Part shown: positions 1 through 7,613 of the stretch, in pieces
Position numbering within the stretch: position 1 is the first letter of the stretch
How the letters are laid out: each line of letters begins with the position of its first letter
From: Altererythrobacter sp. H2
Lineage (GTDB): Bacteria; Pseudomonadota; Alphaproteobacteria; Sphingomonadales; Sphingomonadaceae
Direction of reading: 5' to 3'
DNA: 64,000 bases
Assembly (NCBI RefSeq): GCF_035319885.1
Contig: NZ_CP141285.1
Coordinates: forward strand, 2,922,001 to 2,986,000
Position numbers and translations under genes: made by a program
The notes under the pieces: model-generated
Databases searched by the model: none
Seen by the model: only the letters and a program-made list of their open reading frames with translations
Told to the model about the DNA's origin: nothing

Positions 1-756
1 CTGGCAGAGCGCAGCCGCCATCCGCTGAGCGTGGGCCTGGCCAAGGCCTTGCACGACGAAGGCGTGACTGCCGCACCGGTCAAGGAGGTGCTTGAAACCG
101 CCGGGCATGGCCTAACCGGAATGATGGGCGGCCTGGCGGTGGCGCTGGAAAAGCCGGAGCAGGCCGGGACGAGCGTGGCCAGCGAGCTGCGCCTGGGTGA
201 CCGGACAGTGATGATCCCGTTCCGCGACCGGCTGCGCGAGGATGCCGCGGAGGTGGTCGCCAGCCTCAAGCAGCAGGGCATCCCCGTCTCGATGATGTCG
301 GGCGACCGGTCTGACGCCGTGCGCGACGTGGCGAGCGAACTAGGCCTGTTCGGGCGCTGCGGGATGAAGCCGGAAGAGAAACTGGCGGAACTGGAACGGC
401 TCAAGGCTCTGGGGCACCTGCCGCTGATGGTCGGCGACGGGCTCAATGACGGCCCTGCCCTGGCCGCTGCTCATGCATCGATTGCGCCCGGCAGTGCCAG
501 CGATGCGAGCCAGCAGGCCGCCGACGCCGTGTTCCTCGGCACCCGGCTTGCTCCGGTGCTGGCGGCGCTGAAAATCTCGCGCCGCACCATGCAGATCGTG
601 AAACAGAACTTCGGACTGGCGATCGGCTACAACGTGCTGGCCGTGCCGCTGGCGCTGGCAGGCTATGTCACCCCGCTGATTGCCGCGATTGCCATGTCGA
701 CCAGTTCGCTGATCGTGGTCGCCAATTCGCTGCGCCTGGCACGAAGCGGCCGGTGA
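1..756 (+). CDS. ccoI: Copper-translocating P-type ATPase, C-terminal part (CcoI/FixI type)
   Basis: This is the C-terminal 251 residues of a heavy-metal P1B-type ATPase; the reading frame is open to the left window edge, so the start lies outside. The fragment begins with an AERSRHPLS stretch typical of the nucleotide-binding domain. It contains the hinge motif GDGLNDGPALAAA (about residues 145-157) and ends in two hydrophobic segments that would be the last membrane helices. CcoI proteins pump copper to the periplasmic side for assembly of cbb3-type cytochrome oxidase. The next gene is ccoS, overlapping the stop codon by 4 bases, which favours CcoI over a generic CopA. The N-terminal metal-binding and CPC regions are not visible. 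Confidence 0.9.
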   Translation: MAERSRHPLSVGLAKALHDEGVTAAPVKEVLETAGHGLTGMMGGLAVALEKPEQAGTSVASELRLGDRTVMIPFRDRLREDAAEVVASLKQQGIPVSMMSGDRSDAVRDVASELGLFGRCGMKPEEKLAELERLKALGHLPLMVGDGLNDGPALAAAHASIAPGSASDASQQAADAVFLGTRLAPVLAALKISRRTMQIVKQNFGLAIGYNVLAVPLALAGYVTPLIAAIAMSTSSLIVVANSLRLARSGR

Positions 757-929
757 CCAGCCTCGTTTTCCTGATCCCGATTGCCCTGCTGCTCGGCCTT
801 GGGGGGCTGGCGGCGTTCTTCTGGGCCATGCGCTCCGGCCAGTTCGACGATCTGGACGGCGCCGCCAACCGCATCCTGATCGACGAAGATGAGGACGGGG
901 ACGAAGCCTCAGAGGAGGACAAGCCATGA
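753..929 (+). CDS. ccoS: Cbb3-type cytochrome oxidase assembly protein CcoS
   Basis: A 58-residue protein starting with GTG inside the ccoI stop region. One N-terminal membrane helix (VFLIPIALLLGLGGLAAFFW) is followed by the family hallmark MRSGQFDDLDGAANRILID and a very acidic tail (DEDEDGDEASEED). CcoS is a small inner-membrane protein needed for maturation of cbb3 oxidase cofactors. Length and motif match the family. It is translationally coupled on both sides: its start overlaps the ccoI stop, and its own stop overlaps the start of the next gene. Confidence 0.9.
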   Translation: MTSLVFLIPIALLLGLGGLAAFFWAMRSGQFDDLDGAANRILIDEDEDGDEASEEDKP

Positions 930-1138
930 GCCTTGCCCCGCTTGCGCTGCTCGCGCTGGTCCCGCTTGCCATCGGCCCCCTGCCCCAGGATGAGCAGCAG
1001 GCGCTGGTCGCACGTCTGTGCGGCGGCGGCACGATCGAACTTCCGGTGGGTGGGAGCGATCCGGAACTGCCTGAAGGTTGCCCGTTCAAGGCGTGCCATG
1101 CCGGGGGATGCCGCAAGAAATTTGATCTGGCGCAATGA
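926..1138 (+). CDS. Small exported four-cysteine protein of unknown function
   Basis: A 70-residue protein in an ATGA overlap with ccoS and a second ATGA overlap with the downstream hemN frame. The first ~18 residues are hydrophobic and resemble a signal peptide or anchor. The rest carries four cysteines (C32, C52, C57, C62). Three form a C-x4-C-x4-C cluster with His58 between, so metal binding or disulfide formation is plausible. I do not recognise the family. Its position between the copper pump/CcoS genes and hemN suggests a role in oxidase or heme maturation, but that is inference from context only. Confidence 0.7.
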   Translation: MSLAPLALLALVPLAIGPLPQDEQQALVARLCGGGTIELPVGGSDPELPEGCPFKACHAGGCRKKFDLAQ

Positions 1139-2484
1139 CCGGTCGGCCCGGCCCTGCGAGGCAGGTGCGCATGTGGCCCTATCACCCCGATCTGCTCGCG
1201 ACCCCGGTCCCCCGTTACACCAGCTACCCGACAGCGGCCGAGTTCGGCCCGATCGCGCCGGATGCCTATCGCTCCGCGCTGGAGGGCGTGACGGGCGAGA
1301 TCTCGCTCTACCTGCACATCCCGTTCTGCGACACAATCTGCTATTACTGCGGCTGCAACACCGGGGTGGCGGCGCGGCGGCAGCGGCTCGAATCCTACCT
1401 TGGCGCGCTGGAGCGGGAAATCGCCCTGGTTGCGGCCACCCTGCGGCAAAGTACACGGGTCCGGCGGATCAGCTTTGGCGGGGGAAGCCCCAACGCCCTG
1501 TCGCCGGAGGAATTTCTGCGGCTGTTCAGCACGCTCGACCGGCATTTCCACCTTGCTTCCCCGGTCCTGTCGACCGAGCTTGATCCGCGCACCATGACGG
1601 CGGAATTTGCCGGGGCTGTGCGCGAGACGGGCATTACCCGCGCAAGCCTGGGGGTGCAGACTTTCGCTGCCCACTGCCAGCAGGCGATCGGCCGGGTCCA
1701 GCCCGAAGAGGTGATCGTGCGCACGGTCGACTGGCTGCGCGATGCCGGTGTCACCTCGCTCAATTTCGACCTCATGTACGGGCTGCCGGGCCAGACTGCG
1801 GACGACCTGCGTGACAGCCTGCAGCGCACCCGGGTGCTCGGCGCGGACCGGGTGGCCCTGTTCGGCTATGCCCACGTTCCCCACGTCGTGCCGCGCCAGA
1901 AGGCGGTGGACGCGCGCAACATGCCCGACGTGGCCAAGCGTTTCGCGATGGCCGCGCTGGGCTACGAGTATTTCTGCACCCACGGCTATGTGCCGGTGGG
2001 GTTTGACCATTTCGCCCGCGCAGGGGGCGACCCGCTGGCCCATGCCGCCGTGGCTGGCATGGTCCACCGCAATTTCCAGGGCTTTACCGACGATGACGCC
2101 GAGGTGCTGATCGGCCTCGGCAGTTCCTCGATCAGCAGCTTCCCGCACCTGCTGGTCCAGAATGAGAAGAACAGCGGCCGCTACCGAATGCTGCTGTCGC
2201 AGGATTGCCTCGCGCCGGAGCGCGGGATCGTCCGCTCGGCTGCCGACCAGGAGCGGGCGCGGGTCATCGAGCAGCTGCTCTGCTCCGGCCATGCCCGGCT
2301 CGGCCCGGCGCTTTTGGCCGCAGTTTCGGGCCGCCTCTGCCCGTTCACGGTGCGCGGCCTCGCCTCGCTCGAAGGCGATTGGCTGACGATCGAGGCGGAC
2401 GGCCTGCCCTATGCCCGCACCATTGCCGCGCTGTTCGATCCCTACCGTGCCGCCTCGCAGGCCCGGTTCAGCACGGCCGTGTGA
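1135..2484 (+). CDS. hemN: Oxygen-independent coproporphyrinogen III oxidase (radical SAM)
   Basis: HemN converts coproporphyrinogen III to protoporphyrinogen IX without oxygen, using a radical SAM [4Fe-4S] cluster. The cluster motif is CDTICYYCGC, with C65, C69 and C72 as iron ligands and the HemN-typical fourth Cys at 74. Other family landmarks are PRYTSYPTA near the N-terminus, FGGGSPN and MYGLPGQT. The ATG at 1135 overlaps the preceding stop; an alternative ATG at 1171 (MWPYHPDLL), with a purine-rich GAGGCAGG stretch upstream, is equally likely and gives 437 residues. Placement beside ccoI/ccoS fits a low-oxygen respiration regulon. Confidence 0.93.
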   Translation: MTGRPGPARQVRMWPYHPDLLATPVPRYTSYPTAAEFGPIAPDAYRSALEGVTGEISLYLHIPFCDTICYYCGCNTGVAARRQRLESYLGALEREIALVAATLRQSTRVRRISFGGGSPNALSPEEFLRLFSTLDRHFHLASPVLSTELDPRTMTAEFAGAVRETGITRASLGVQTFAAHCQQAIGRVQPEEVIVRTVDWLRDAGVTSLNFDLMYGLPGQTADDLRDSLQRTRVLGADRVALFGYAHVPHVVPRQKAVDARNMPDVAKRFAMAALGYEYFCTHGYVPVGFDHFARAGGDPLAHAAVAGMVHRNFQGFTDDDAEVLIGLGSSSISSFPHLLVQNEKNSGRYRMLLSQDCLAPERGIVRSAADQERARVIEQLLCSGHARLGPALLAAVSGRLCPFTVRGLASLEGDWLTIEADGLPYARTIAALFDPYRAASQARFSTAV

Positions 2485-2542
2485 GGCAATACCGCTTTAC
2501 CTCTTGCGGTCGCAATGCAACCTTGGGCGCGGAGGAACGGAC

Positions 2543-3946
2543 ATGCACTTGCGAACCCTGATGATGGCGACGGCGCTGGTCGCCACAGCGACCCCTGCGT
2601 CTGCCCGCGAGGATGGCCCCGCATCGGCGGAAGCCAGCGTGCTGGAACTGGCCAAGGCGAGCATAGCCATGCGCTCGGTCCGCGGCCCCGGTAACGAGAC
2701 CGGCAAGGTGGCCGAGCTGTACGCCCGGGCCCTGCGCGACGGCGGCTGGGCGGCGGGCGAGGTCGAGGTGATCCCGTTCGATGATACTGCCTACCTGATC
2801 GCAACCTGGCCCGGCAGTGATCCCGCGCTCGGCCCGGTGGTGATCTCCGCCCACATGGACGTGGTCGAGGCCGACCCGGCCGACTGGGAGCGCGATCCCT
2901 TCACCCCGGTGGTGGAGAACGGCCTGCTCTACGGGCGCGGGGCGAGCGATACCAAGTTCGATGCCGTGCAGGCGATGGTCGCGGTGATCGGGCTGCGCCG
3001 GCAGGGGTTCCGGCCGAAACGGAGCATCGTGATCGCCTATTCGGGCGACGAGGAAACCACCATGCTTACCTCCAAGGTGATCGCGGATCGCCTCAAGCAT
3101 GCCAAGCTGGTGCTCAATGTCGATGGCGCATCGGGCACGCTGGACGAGAAAACCGGCCTGCCGGCGTACTGGAGCTGGCAGGGCGCGGAAAAGATCTACG
3201 GCGACTTCAAGCTGGAAGTGACCAACCCCGGGGGCCACAGCTCCGCCCCGCGCGAGGACAACGCCATCGCCCAGCTGTCCGGCGCATTGGCACGGATCGG
3301 CGCGCACCGCTTCATGCCGGAACTCAACGACATCACCCGCGACTACTTCTCAAAGGCAGCCCAGTTCGAAAGCGACCCGCTGCTCGCCGCCGCGATGCGC
3401 GCCTTTGCCGCCAATCCGGCGGACAAGGCGGCGATTGCCGTGCTGCGCGGCAACCCGGCGATGATCGGCAGGATCGGCACCACCTGTGTCCCGACCATGG
3501 TCGAAGGTGGCCATGCCCTCAATGCCCTGCCCCAGCGCGCCACCGGGTTCGTCAATTGCCGGATCTTCCCCGGCCACCCGAAAGCCTCGATCATCGCCGA
3601 GCTGAAAGAGGTGGCGGACGAGCCGGCGCTGACGATCGAGGAGATCAATCCCGAATATGTCGTCGAAGCCCCGGCCTCACCCTATGACAAGGCGTTCGTC
3701 GATGCCGCGACCAGGGCGGTGCACACCGCGTTCGGCGAAGTGCCAATCATCGCCTCGCAATCGTCCGGCGCGACCGATTCGATGTGGTACCGCGCCCTGG
3801 GTGTGCCGAGCTATGGCGCCAGCGGCACCTTCACCCGCGACAGTGACGACTATTCGCACGGCCTCAACGAACGCGTGCCGATCGGCAATGTCGCGCGCAG
3901 CCTGAAGTACTACGACGTGCTGCTGCGCGAGCTGGCGTCGAAATGA
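2543..3946 (+). CDS. Exported M20-family zinc metallopeptidase
   Basis: The 467-residue protein starts at an ATG preceded by GGAGGAACGGAC and begins with a signal peptide ending near ATPASA. M20 landmarks are present: SAHMDVVEAD (zinc His and catalytic Asp), GRGASDTKFD (bridging Asp), GDEETT (catalytic Glu) and GGHSSAP in the dimerisation domain. The C-terminal SGATDSMWYRALGVPSYG stretch also fits. Such enzymes cleave dipeptides or N-acyl amino acids; the precise substrate cannot be read from sequence. The periplasmic location fits the several other exported peptidases in this window. The frame extends upstream into hemN, but that extension lacks a ribosome site and would bury the signal peptide. 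Confidence 0.9.
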   Translation: MHLRTLMMATALVATATPASAREDGPASAEASVLELAKASIAMRSVRGPGNETGKVAELYARALRDGGWAAGEVEVIPFDDTAYLIATWPGSDPALGPVVISAHMDVVEADPADWERDPFTPVVENGLLYGRGASDTKFDAVQAMVAVIGLRRQGFRPKRSIVIAYSGDEETTMLTSKVIADRLKHAKLVLNVDGASGTLDEKTGLPAYWSWQGAEKIYGDFKLEVTNPGGHSSAPREDNAIAQLSGALARIGAHRFMPELNDITRDYFSKAAQFESDPLLAAAMRAFAANPADKAAIAVLRGNPAMIGRIGTTCVPTMVEGGHALNALPQRATGFVNCRIFPGHPKASIIAELKEVADEPALTIEEINPEYVVEAPASPYDKAFVDAATRAVHTAFGEVPIIASQSSGATDSMWYRALGVPSYGASGTFTRDSDDYSHGLNERVPIGNVARSLKYYDVLLRELASK

Positions 3947-4038
3947 CGCGGGTCGCGGCAACCTACTGAGGAGCGCCCTGGGGTGTGATCAAGGACGGGG
4001 CGCGGCTGCTGCGCTGATCCACCCGGACCCACTGGTAG

Positions 4039-5646
4039 TCATACCTCGACGAACCGCCCGAACCCGCCGCGATCCGCGATCACCTCGCGTGCGCAGTTAT
4101 GGCCCGGGGCGCCGGTCACGCCGCCGCCGGGGTGGGTGCCTGCGCCGCACATGTAGAGCCCCTTGACCGGCCCGCGATAGGCGCTGTGGCCCAGCACCGG
4201 CCGTGCGCTCCACAGCTGGTCGAGGCTCATATGGCCGTGCATGATATCGCCGCCGACCAGCCCGAACTTGTCATAGAGGCCCTTGGGGCTGAGCACCTGC
4301 CGCCCGAGGATTGAGGCGCGGAAGCCCGGCGCGTGGGCCTCGACCGTGTCGATGATCGTGTCCGCTGCGGCGCCTTCCTCGTCGTCCCATGAGCGGCCAT
4401 CGGGTAGCTCGGGCGCGAACTGCTGGCAGAACAGGCTGGCGACGTGCTGGCCCGGTGGGGCGAGGCTATCGTCCACCGTGCTGGGGATCAGCATCTCGAC
4501 AATCGGCGCCTTCGACCAGCCGAACTGCTTCGCGTCGAGGAAGGCCTTGTCCATATAGGCCAGCGTCGGCGCGAGGATGATCCCGCTCTGGTGATGCTCG
4601 CCCGGCTCCGGCAGGCAGGTGAACTTCGGCAGCTCGCTCAGCGCCACGTTCATGCGGAAAGTGCCGCCACCTGCCTTGAACCCGCGCATTCGGCGGCGGA
4701 AATCCTCCGGCTGGTGGCTCTCTTCCAGCATCTTGCCATAGAGCAGCTTCGGCCCGACATTGGCGATCACGCGGCTCGCGGCGATCTCCTCGCCGCTTTC
4801 GAGCCTGACGCCGACCGCGCGATTCCCGTCGACCATGACTTCAGCCACCGGTGCCTCAAGCGTGATCTCCACCCCGCACTGGCGGCACACGTCGGCCATG
4901 ATCTGCGTAATCGTGCCCATCCCGCCGATCGAGTGGCCCCAGGCGCCCTTCTTGCCGTTGACCTCGCCGAACACGTGATGGAGCAGCACATAGGCGCTGC
5001 CCGGCGTATCAGGGCTGGCGTAATTGCCGACCACGGCGTCAAACCCGAACGCGGCCTTCACCGCCTCGCTCTCGAACCACTGGCCGAGGAAGCTGGTTGC
5101 CGACTTGGTGAACAGGTCGAGCACGTCACGCTTGGCCTCGAGGCTGAGCTTCGCCATGCCCCAGCCCTGCGAGGCACCGGCGAGCAGTGTGCGCAGCCCC
5201 TCGCCGACATTGGGCGGCGATCGCAGCGCGAGGCTGCGCAGCACTTCGGCTACCCCCTCCAGCGCGTCATAGTAGGCGGGCAGCGTTTCGGCATCGCGGG
5301 CGGAGAACTTGCTGAATTCGGCCTGGGTGCGTTCCAGCCCGCCGCCGAGTTTCAAATAGCCCCCGTCCTCCTGCGGCAGGAAGTTGGAGATCGGCCGCTC
5401 GATCACGCGGTAGCCGTGGTCTGCCAACCGCATGTCGCGGATCACCTTGGGCTGGAGCAGGCTCACGGTATAGCTTGCCACCGAATTGCGGAAACCGGGG
5501 TGGAATTCCTCCGTCACGGCCGCCCCGCCGACCACGTCGCGCCGCTCGACAATGCGGACCCTGAGCCCGGCCTGCGCGAGGTAGAAGGCGCAGACCAGCC
5601 CGTTGTGGCCTGCGCCGATGATCACGGCGTCGTATCGTTTGGTCAT
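4039..5646 (-). CDS. FAD-dependent oxidoreductase, phytoene-dehydrogenase-like (PYROXD2/CrtI superfamily)
   Basis: A 535-residue flavoprotein with an N-terminal dinucleotide-binding motif (DAVIIGAGHNGLVCAFYLAQ) and the C-terminal GAGTHPGGGVTGAPGHNCA stretch typical of CrtI-like amine oxidases. The start is the ATG at 5646, preceded by GGAGCGCAGACG. A longer frame to 5703 translates part of an extragenic repeat and is rejected. It lies downstream of the Rieske oxygenase on the same strand. It is not an obvious carotenoid desaturase, because a true crtI is present at 24.6-26.2 kb. Oxidation of an amine or unsaturated substrate made or used by the neighbouring oxygenase is an inference. Confidence 0.85.
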   Translation of the reverse strand: MTKRYDAVIIGAGHNGLVCAFYLAQAGLRVRIVERRDVVGGAAVTEEFHPGFRNSVASYTVSLLQPKVIRDMRLADHGYRVIERPISNFLPQEDGGYLKLGGGLERTQAEFSKFSARDAETLPAYYDALEGVAEVLRSLALRSPPNVGEGLRTLLAGASQGWGMAKLSLEAKRDVLDLFTKSATSFLGQWFESEAVKAAFGFDAVVGNYASPDTPGSAYVLLHHVFGEVNGKKGAWGHSIGGMGTITQIMADVCRQCGVEITLEAPVAEVMVDGNRAVGVRLESGEEIAASRVIANVGPKLLYGKMLEESHQPEDFRRRMRGFKAGGGTFRMNVALSELPKFTCLPEPGEHHQSGIILAPTLAYMDKAFLDAKQFGWSKAPIVEMLIPSTVDDSLAPPGQHVASLFCQQFAPELPDGRSWDDEEGAAADTIIDTVEAHAPGFRASILGRQVLSPKGLYDKFGLVGGDIMHGHMSLDQLWSARPVLGHSAYRGPVKGLYMCGAGTHPGGGVTGAPGHNCAREVIADRGGFGRFVEV

Positions 5647-5682
5647 CGTCTGCGCTCCAGTGATTTCGTTTCGCCATCCGTC

Positions 5683-5765
5683 ATGCTGAACTTGTTTCAG
5701 CATCCATCCATCTACTCGCGCCTCTGGTCGTGGTGGAGAAATGGACCCTGAAACAAGTTCAGGGT
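5683..5765. repeat. Two inverted copies of an extragenic palindromic repeat
   Basis: Two hairpin units of one repeat family lie in opposite orientation in the gap between the Rieske gene and the FAD oxidoreductase gene. The first has arms ATGCTGAA (5683-5690) and TTCAGCAT (5696-5703) around CTTGT. The second has arms ACCCTGAA (5745-5752) and TTCAGGGT (5758-5765) around ACAAG. The two cores (CTGAA-N5-TTCAG) are reverse complements of each other. Similar short palindromes are common between genes in sphingomonads. Both sit upstream of the start at 5646 and can spuriously extend that frame. Confidence 0.8.
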
Positions 5766-5777
5766 GACGGACCTGTG

Positions 5778-6980
5778 CTAATTTCCGTTAAGATGGCTCC
5801 ATCCCGCCGCGGGCGCCTGTTCCAGCCGCGCCTCGGGGATCAGATCGCGCATACGCTTGCAGAAGTGCTTCAGGCACACCTCCTTGTCGCTGAGCGGCCC
5901 CATCGTGAAGGTCCGGCTCTGCATCCCCTCCTGCACCCGGGTGATCAGCACAGTATCCTCGGCATTGACCTGCCGGTTGATCCGCCAGTTGAGGTAACGC
6001 GCGGCGCGCATCTCCCTGCGCCATTTATAGTCAGGGGCGTCCGGGAGCACGTAACTGATCTCGCGGATCAGGCTCTCGGTCGGGCTGACCGGCAGCCACT
6101 GCATGAAATCGACCTGATCGGGGTAGATGTCGAACGCGACATTGGGCCAGAGCTTGAAATAGAGCCAGAACCGCTGGCGTTCGTCCGGCAGGTGCGGGAC
6201 TGGCGGGAGCAGGTTCTGGTACAACCGCTCCGACCAGTTATCCGACGGCCGCTCCACCATTTCGCCCCACATGCGATCCACGAAGGGCTCCGCCTCTACG
6301 CCGTAACTCTTGCCGAACAGTCGTGTGAGGCCGGGATGGGCGACGGGGATGTGCAGGCCGTCGGAATAGTTGTCGCCGATGTTCTTCCAGTTGATGCTGC
6401 GCGGGCGCAGGGTCACGCGGCCAAGCGCGCGCAGGTCTTCGAAGCGGTAGGGTTGAACCATCGCTTCATAGGGCGCCATCATCTGCGCCACGCCCGGCCC
6501 GCCATCGTCCGCCAGCCGCACGAAGGCGAAACCGCGCCAGATTTCGAGGTCGACCGGCACCAGCCCCGCCTTGCTGCGGTCGAGCGTGGGGTAGCTGGCG
6601 CTGTCGGGCACCCCGGTAAGCCGCCCGTCAAGGTCATAGGTCCAGGCGTGGTAGGGGCAGACCAGCTTCCTTGCGCAGCCGCTGGAGCCATCGACCAGCC
6701 GCGATCCGCGGTGGCGGCAGACGTTGGTGAAGGCACGCAGCACCATGTCTTTCCCGCGCACCACGATTACGCTTTCGCCCAGGTAGTCGAGCGAGTGCCA
6801 GTCACCTTCGGCCGGCACGTCGCTTTCATGGCAGACCACCTGCCAGCTGGGGCGGAACACGCGCTCCTTCTCCGCTTCGAAGAAATCGGCATCGCGATAG
6901 GTCCAGGCGGGCAGGCTCCACCCGTCGAGCGGATCGCGGGTGATGTCGTTGGCCGGTTCGTTGGCGAGGTGCGTTGCCAT
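5778..6980 (-). CDS. Rieske [2Fe-2S] non-heme iron oxygenase, alpha subunit
   Basis: A 400-residue oxygenase. The Rieske cluster ligands are visible as CRHRG and, 17 residues later, CPYHAW. The mononuclear iron site is seen in NYSDGLHIPVAHPG, with the two histidines four residues apart. Length and layout match the alpha subunits of ring-hydroxylating oxygenases and the choline/carnitine/stachydrine monooxygenase group. The start at 6980 is chosen because of AAGGATTCCCGC upstream. The gene is divergent from a BetI-like TetR gene with a palindrome between them, and an amine-type substrate is inferred from that. No reductase or ferredoxin gene is seen nearby. Confidence 0.88.
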   Translation of the reverse strand: MATHLANEPANDITRDPLDGWSLPAWTYRDADFFEAEKERVFRPSWQVVCHESDVPAEGDWHSLDYLGESVIVVRGKDMVLRAFTNVCRHRGSRLVDGSSGCARKLVCPYHAWTYDLDGRLTGVPDSASYPTLDRSKAGLVPVDLEIWRGFAFVRLADDGGPGVAQMMAPYEAMVQPYRFEDLRALGRVTLRPRSINWKNIGDNYSDGLHIPVAHPGLTRLFGKSYGVEAEPFVDRMWGEMVERPSDNWSERLYQNLLPPVPHLPDERQRFWLYFKLWPNVAFDIYPDQVDFMQWLPVSPTESLIREISYVLPDAPDYKWRREMRAARYLNWRINRQVNAEDTVLITRVQEGMQSRTFTMGPLSDKEVCLKHFCKRMRDLIPEARLEQAPAAGWSHLNGN

Positions 6981-6990
6981 GCGGGAATCC

Positions 6991-7012
6991 TTGCTATACG
7001 TTCGTATAACAA
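6991..7012. promoter_or_regulatory. Palindromic operator between Rieske oxygenase and TetR genes
   Basis: Ten-base arms TTGCTATACG and CGTATAACAA flank a TT spacer; the arms match at nine of ten positions, and the inner TATACG/CGTATA is perfect. It lies 11 bases upstream of the Rieske start and 8 bases upstream of the TetR start, where a bound repressor would block both. Size and symmetry fit a TetR-family operator. The site is read directly; binding is inferred. Confidence 0.7.
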
Positions 7013-7019
7013 GCCGGCG

Positions 7020-7613
7020 ATGACCATACAACCAGCCTTTTCCCGCGCCGATCCGGACGAGCGACGCCTTAGCCTGATCGAGGCCTGCGCCCGCGTACTG
7101 TCCGACAAGGGCGCGGCGGGGGTATCGGTGCGTGCCATCTGCACCGAGGCCGGGGTCTCACCTGGCCTGCTGCGGCACTATTTCGGCGGGATTTCGGAAG
7201 CGATGGCGGAGACCTATCGCTGGACCGGGGCCCGGATCGACGCGGCGCTGGCTGAAGCGGTTGCCGCGGCCGGAACGGAGCCCCGCGCGCGCCTGCTGGC
7301 CTATCTCACCGCCAACTTCCGCCCGCCGATCGCCTCACTCGACCTGCTCGCCAGCTATGTCGCGTTCTGGAGCCTGACCCGCAGCGATGCGGTGGTGGCC
7401 GGGGCGCGGGCCGAAGTCTACGGCGCGTTCCGCACCGGGCTGGAAGACCTGATCCGCGCCTACCGCCCTGACCTGCCCGACGCCCGCCTGCCCGCCATTG
7501 CGCTGACCGCGCTGATCGACGGGCTGTGGCTGGAGCTCTCGCTCGGCAATGCCCCGTTCTCGGCCGAGGAAGCCGAGGCGCTGGCGGAGCAGTGGCTAGA
7601 CAGCCTGCTCTAG
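7020..7613 (+). CDS. TetR-family transcriptional regulator, BetI-like
   Basis: A 197-residue regulator. The N-terminal helix-turn-helix is seen in VSVRAICTEAGVSPGLLRHYFG (about residues 36-57). The C-terminal domain resembles BetI, with a LASYVAFWSLT stretch and ALIDGLWLELSL near the end. BetI represses choline-glycine betaine genes, so an amine-like inducer is possible but not proven. The start at 7020 immediately follows the palindrome at 6991-7012. The frame is open for more than a kilobase upstream, but that stretch is antisense to the Rieske gene and is not credible coding sequence. The 3' end overlaps the convergent permease gene by 18 bases. Confidence 0.88.
   Translation: MTIQPAFSRADPDERRLSLIEACARVLSDKGAAGVSVRAICTEAGVSPGLLRHYFGGISEAMAETYRWTGARIDAALAEAVAAAGTEPRARLLAYLTANFRPPIASLDLLASYVAFWSLTRSDAVVAGARAEVYGAFRTGLEDLIRAYRPDLPDARLPAIALTALIDGLWLELSLGNAPFSAEEAEALAEQWLDSLL

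Noticed and set aside
340-2292. A 650-codon open frame on the minus strand
   Set aside because: It is antisense to ccoI and hemN and has the His/Arg/Gly-rich look of a shadow frame.
4039-5646. Reading the FAD oxidoreductase as a second crtI
   Set aside because: It shares the superfamily fold, but it is away from the crt genes and next to a Rieske oxygenase; the true crtI at 24626-26170 has the family-specific motifs.
4444-5751. A 435-codon open frame on the plus strand
   Set aside because: It is antisense to the FAD oxidoreductase gene and ends within the extragenic repeats.
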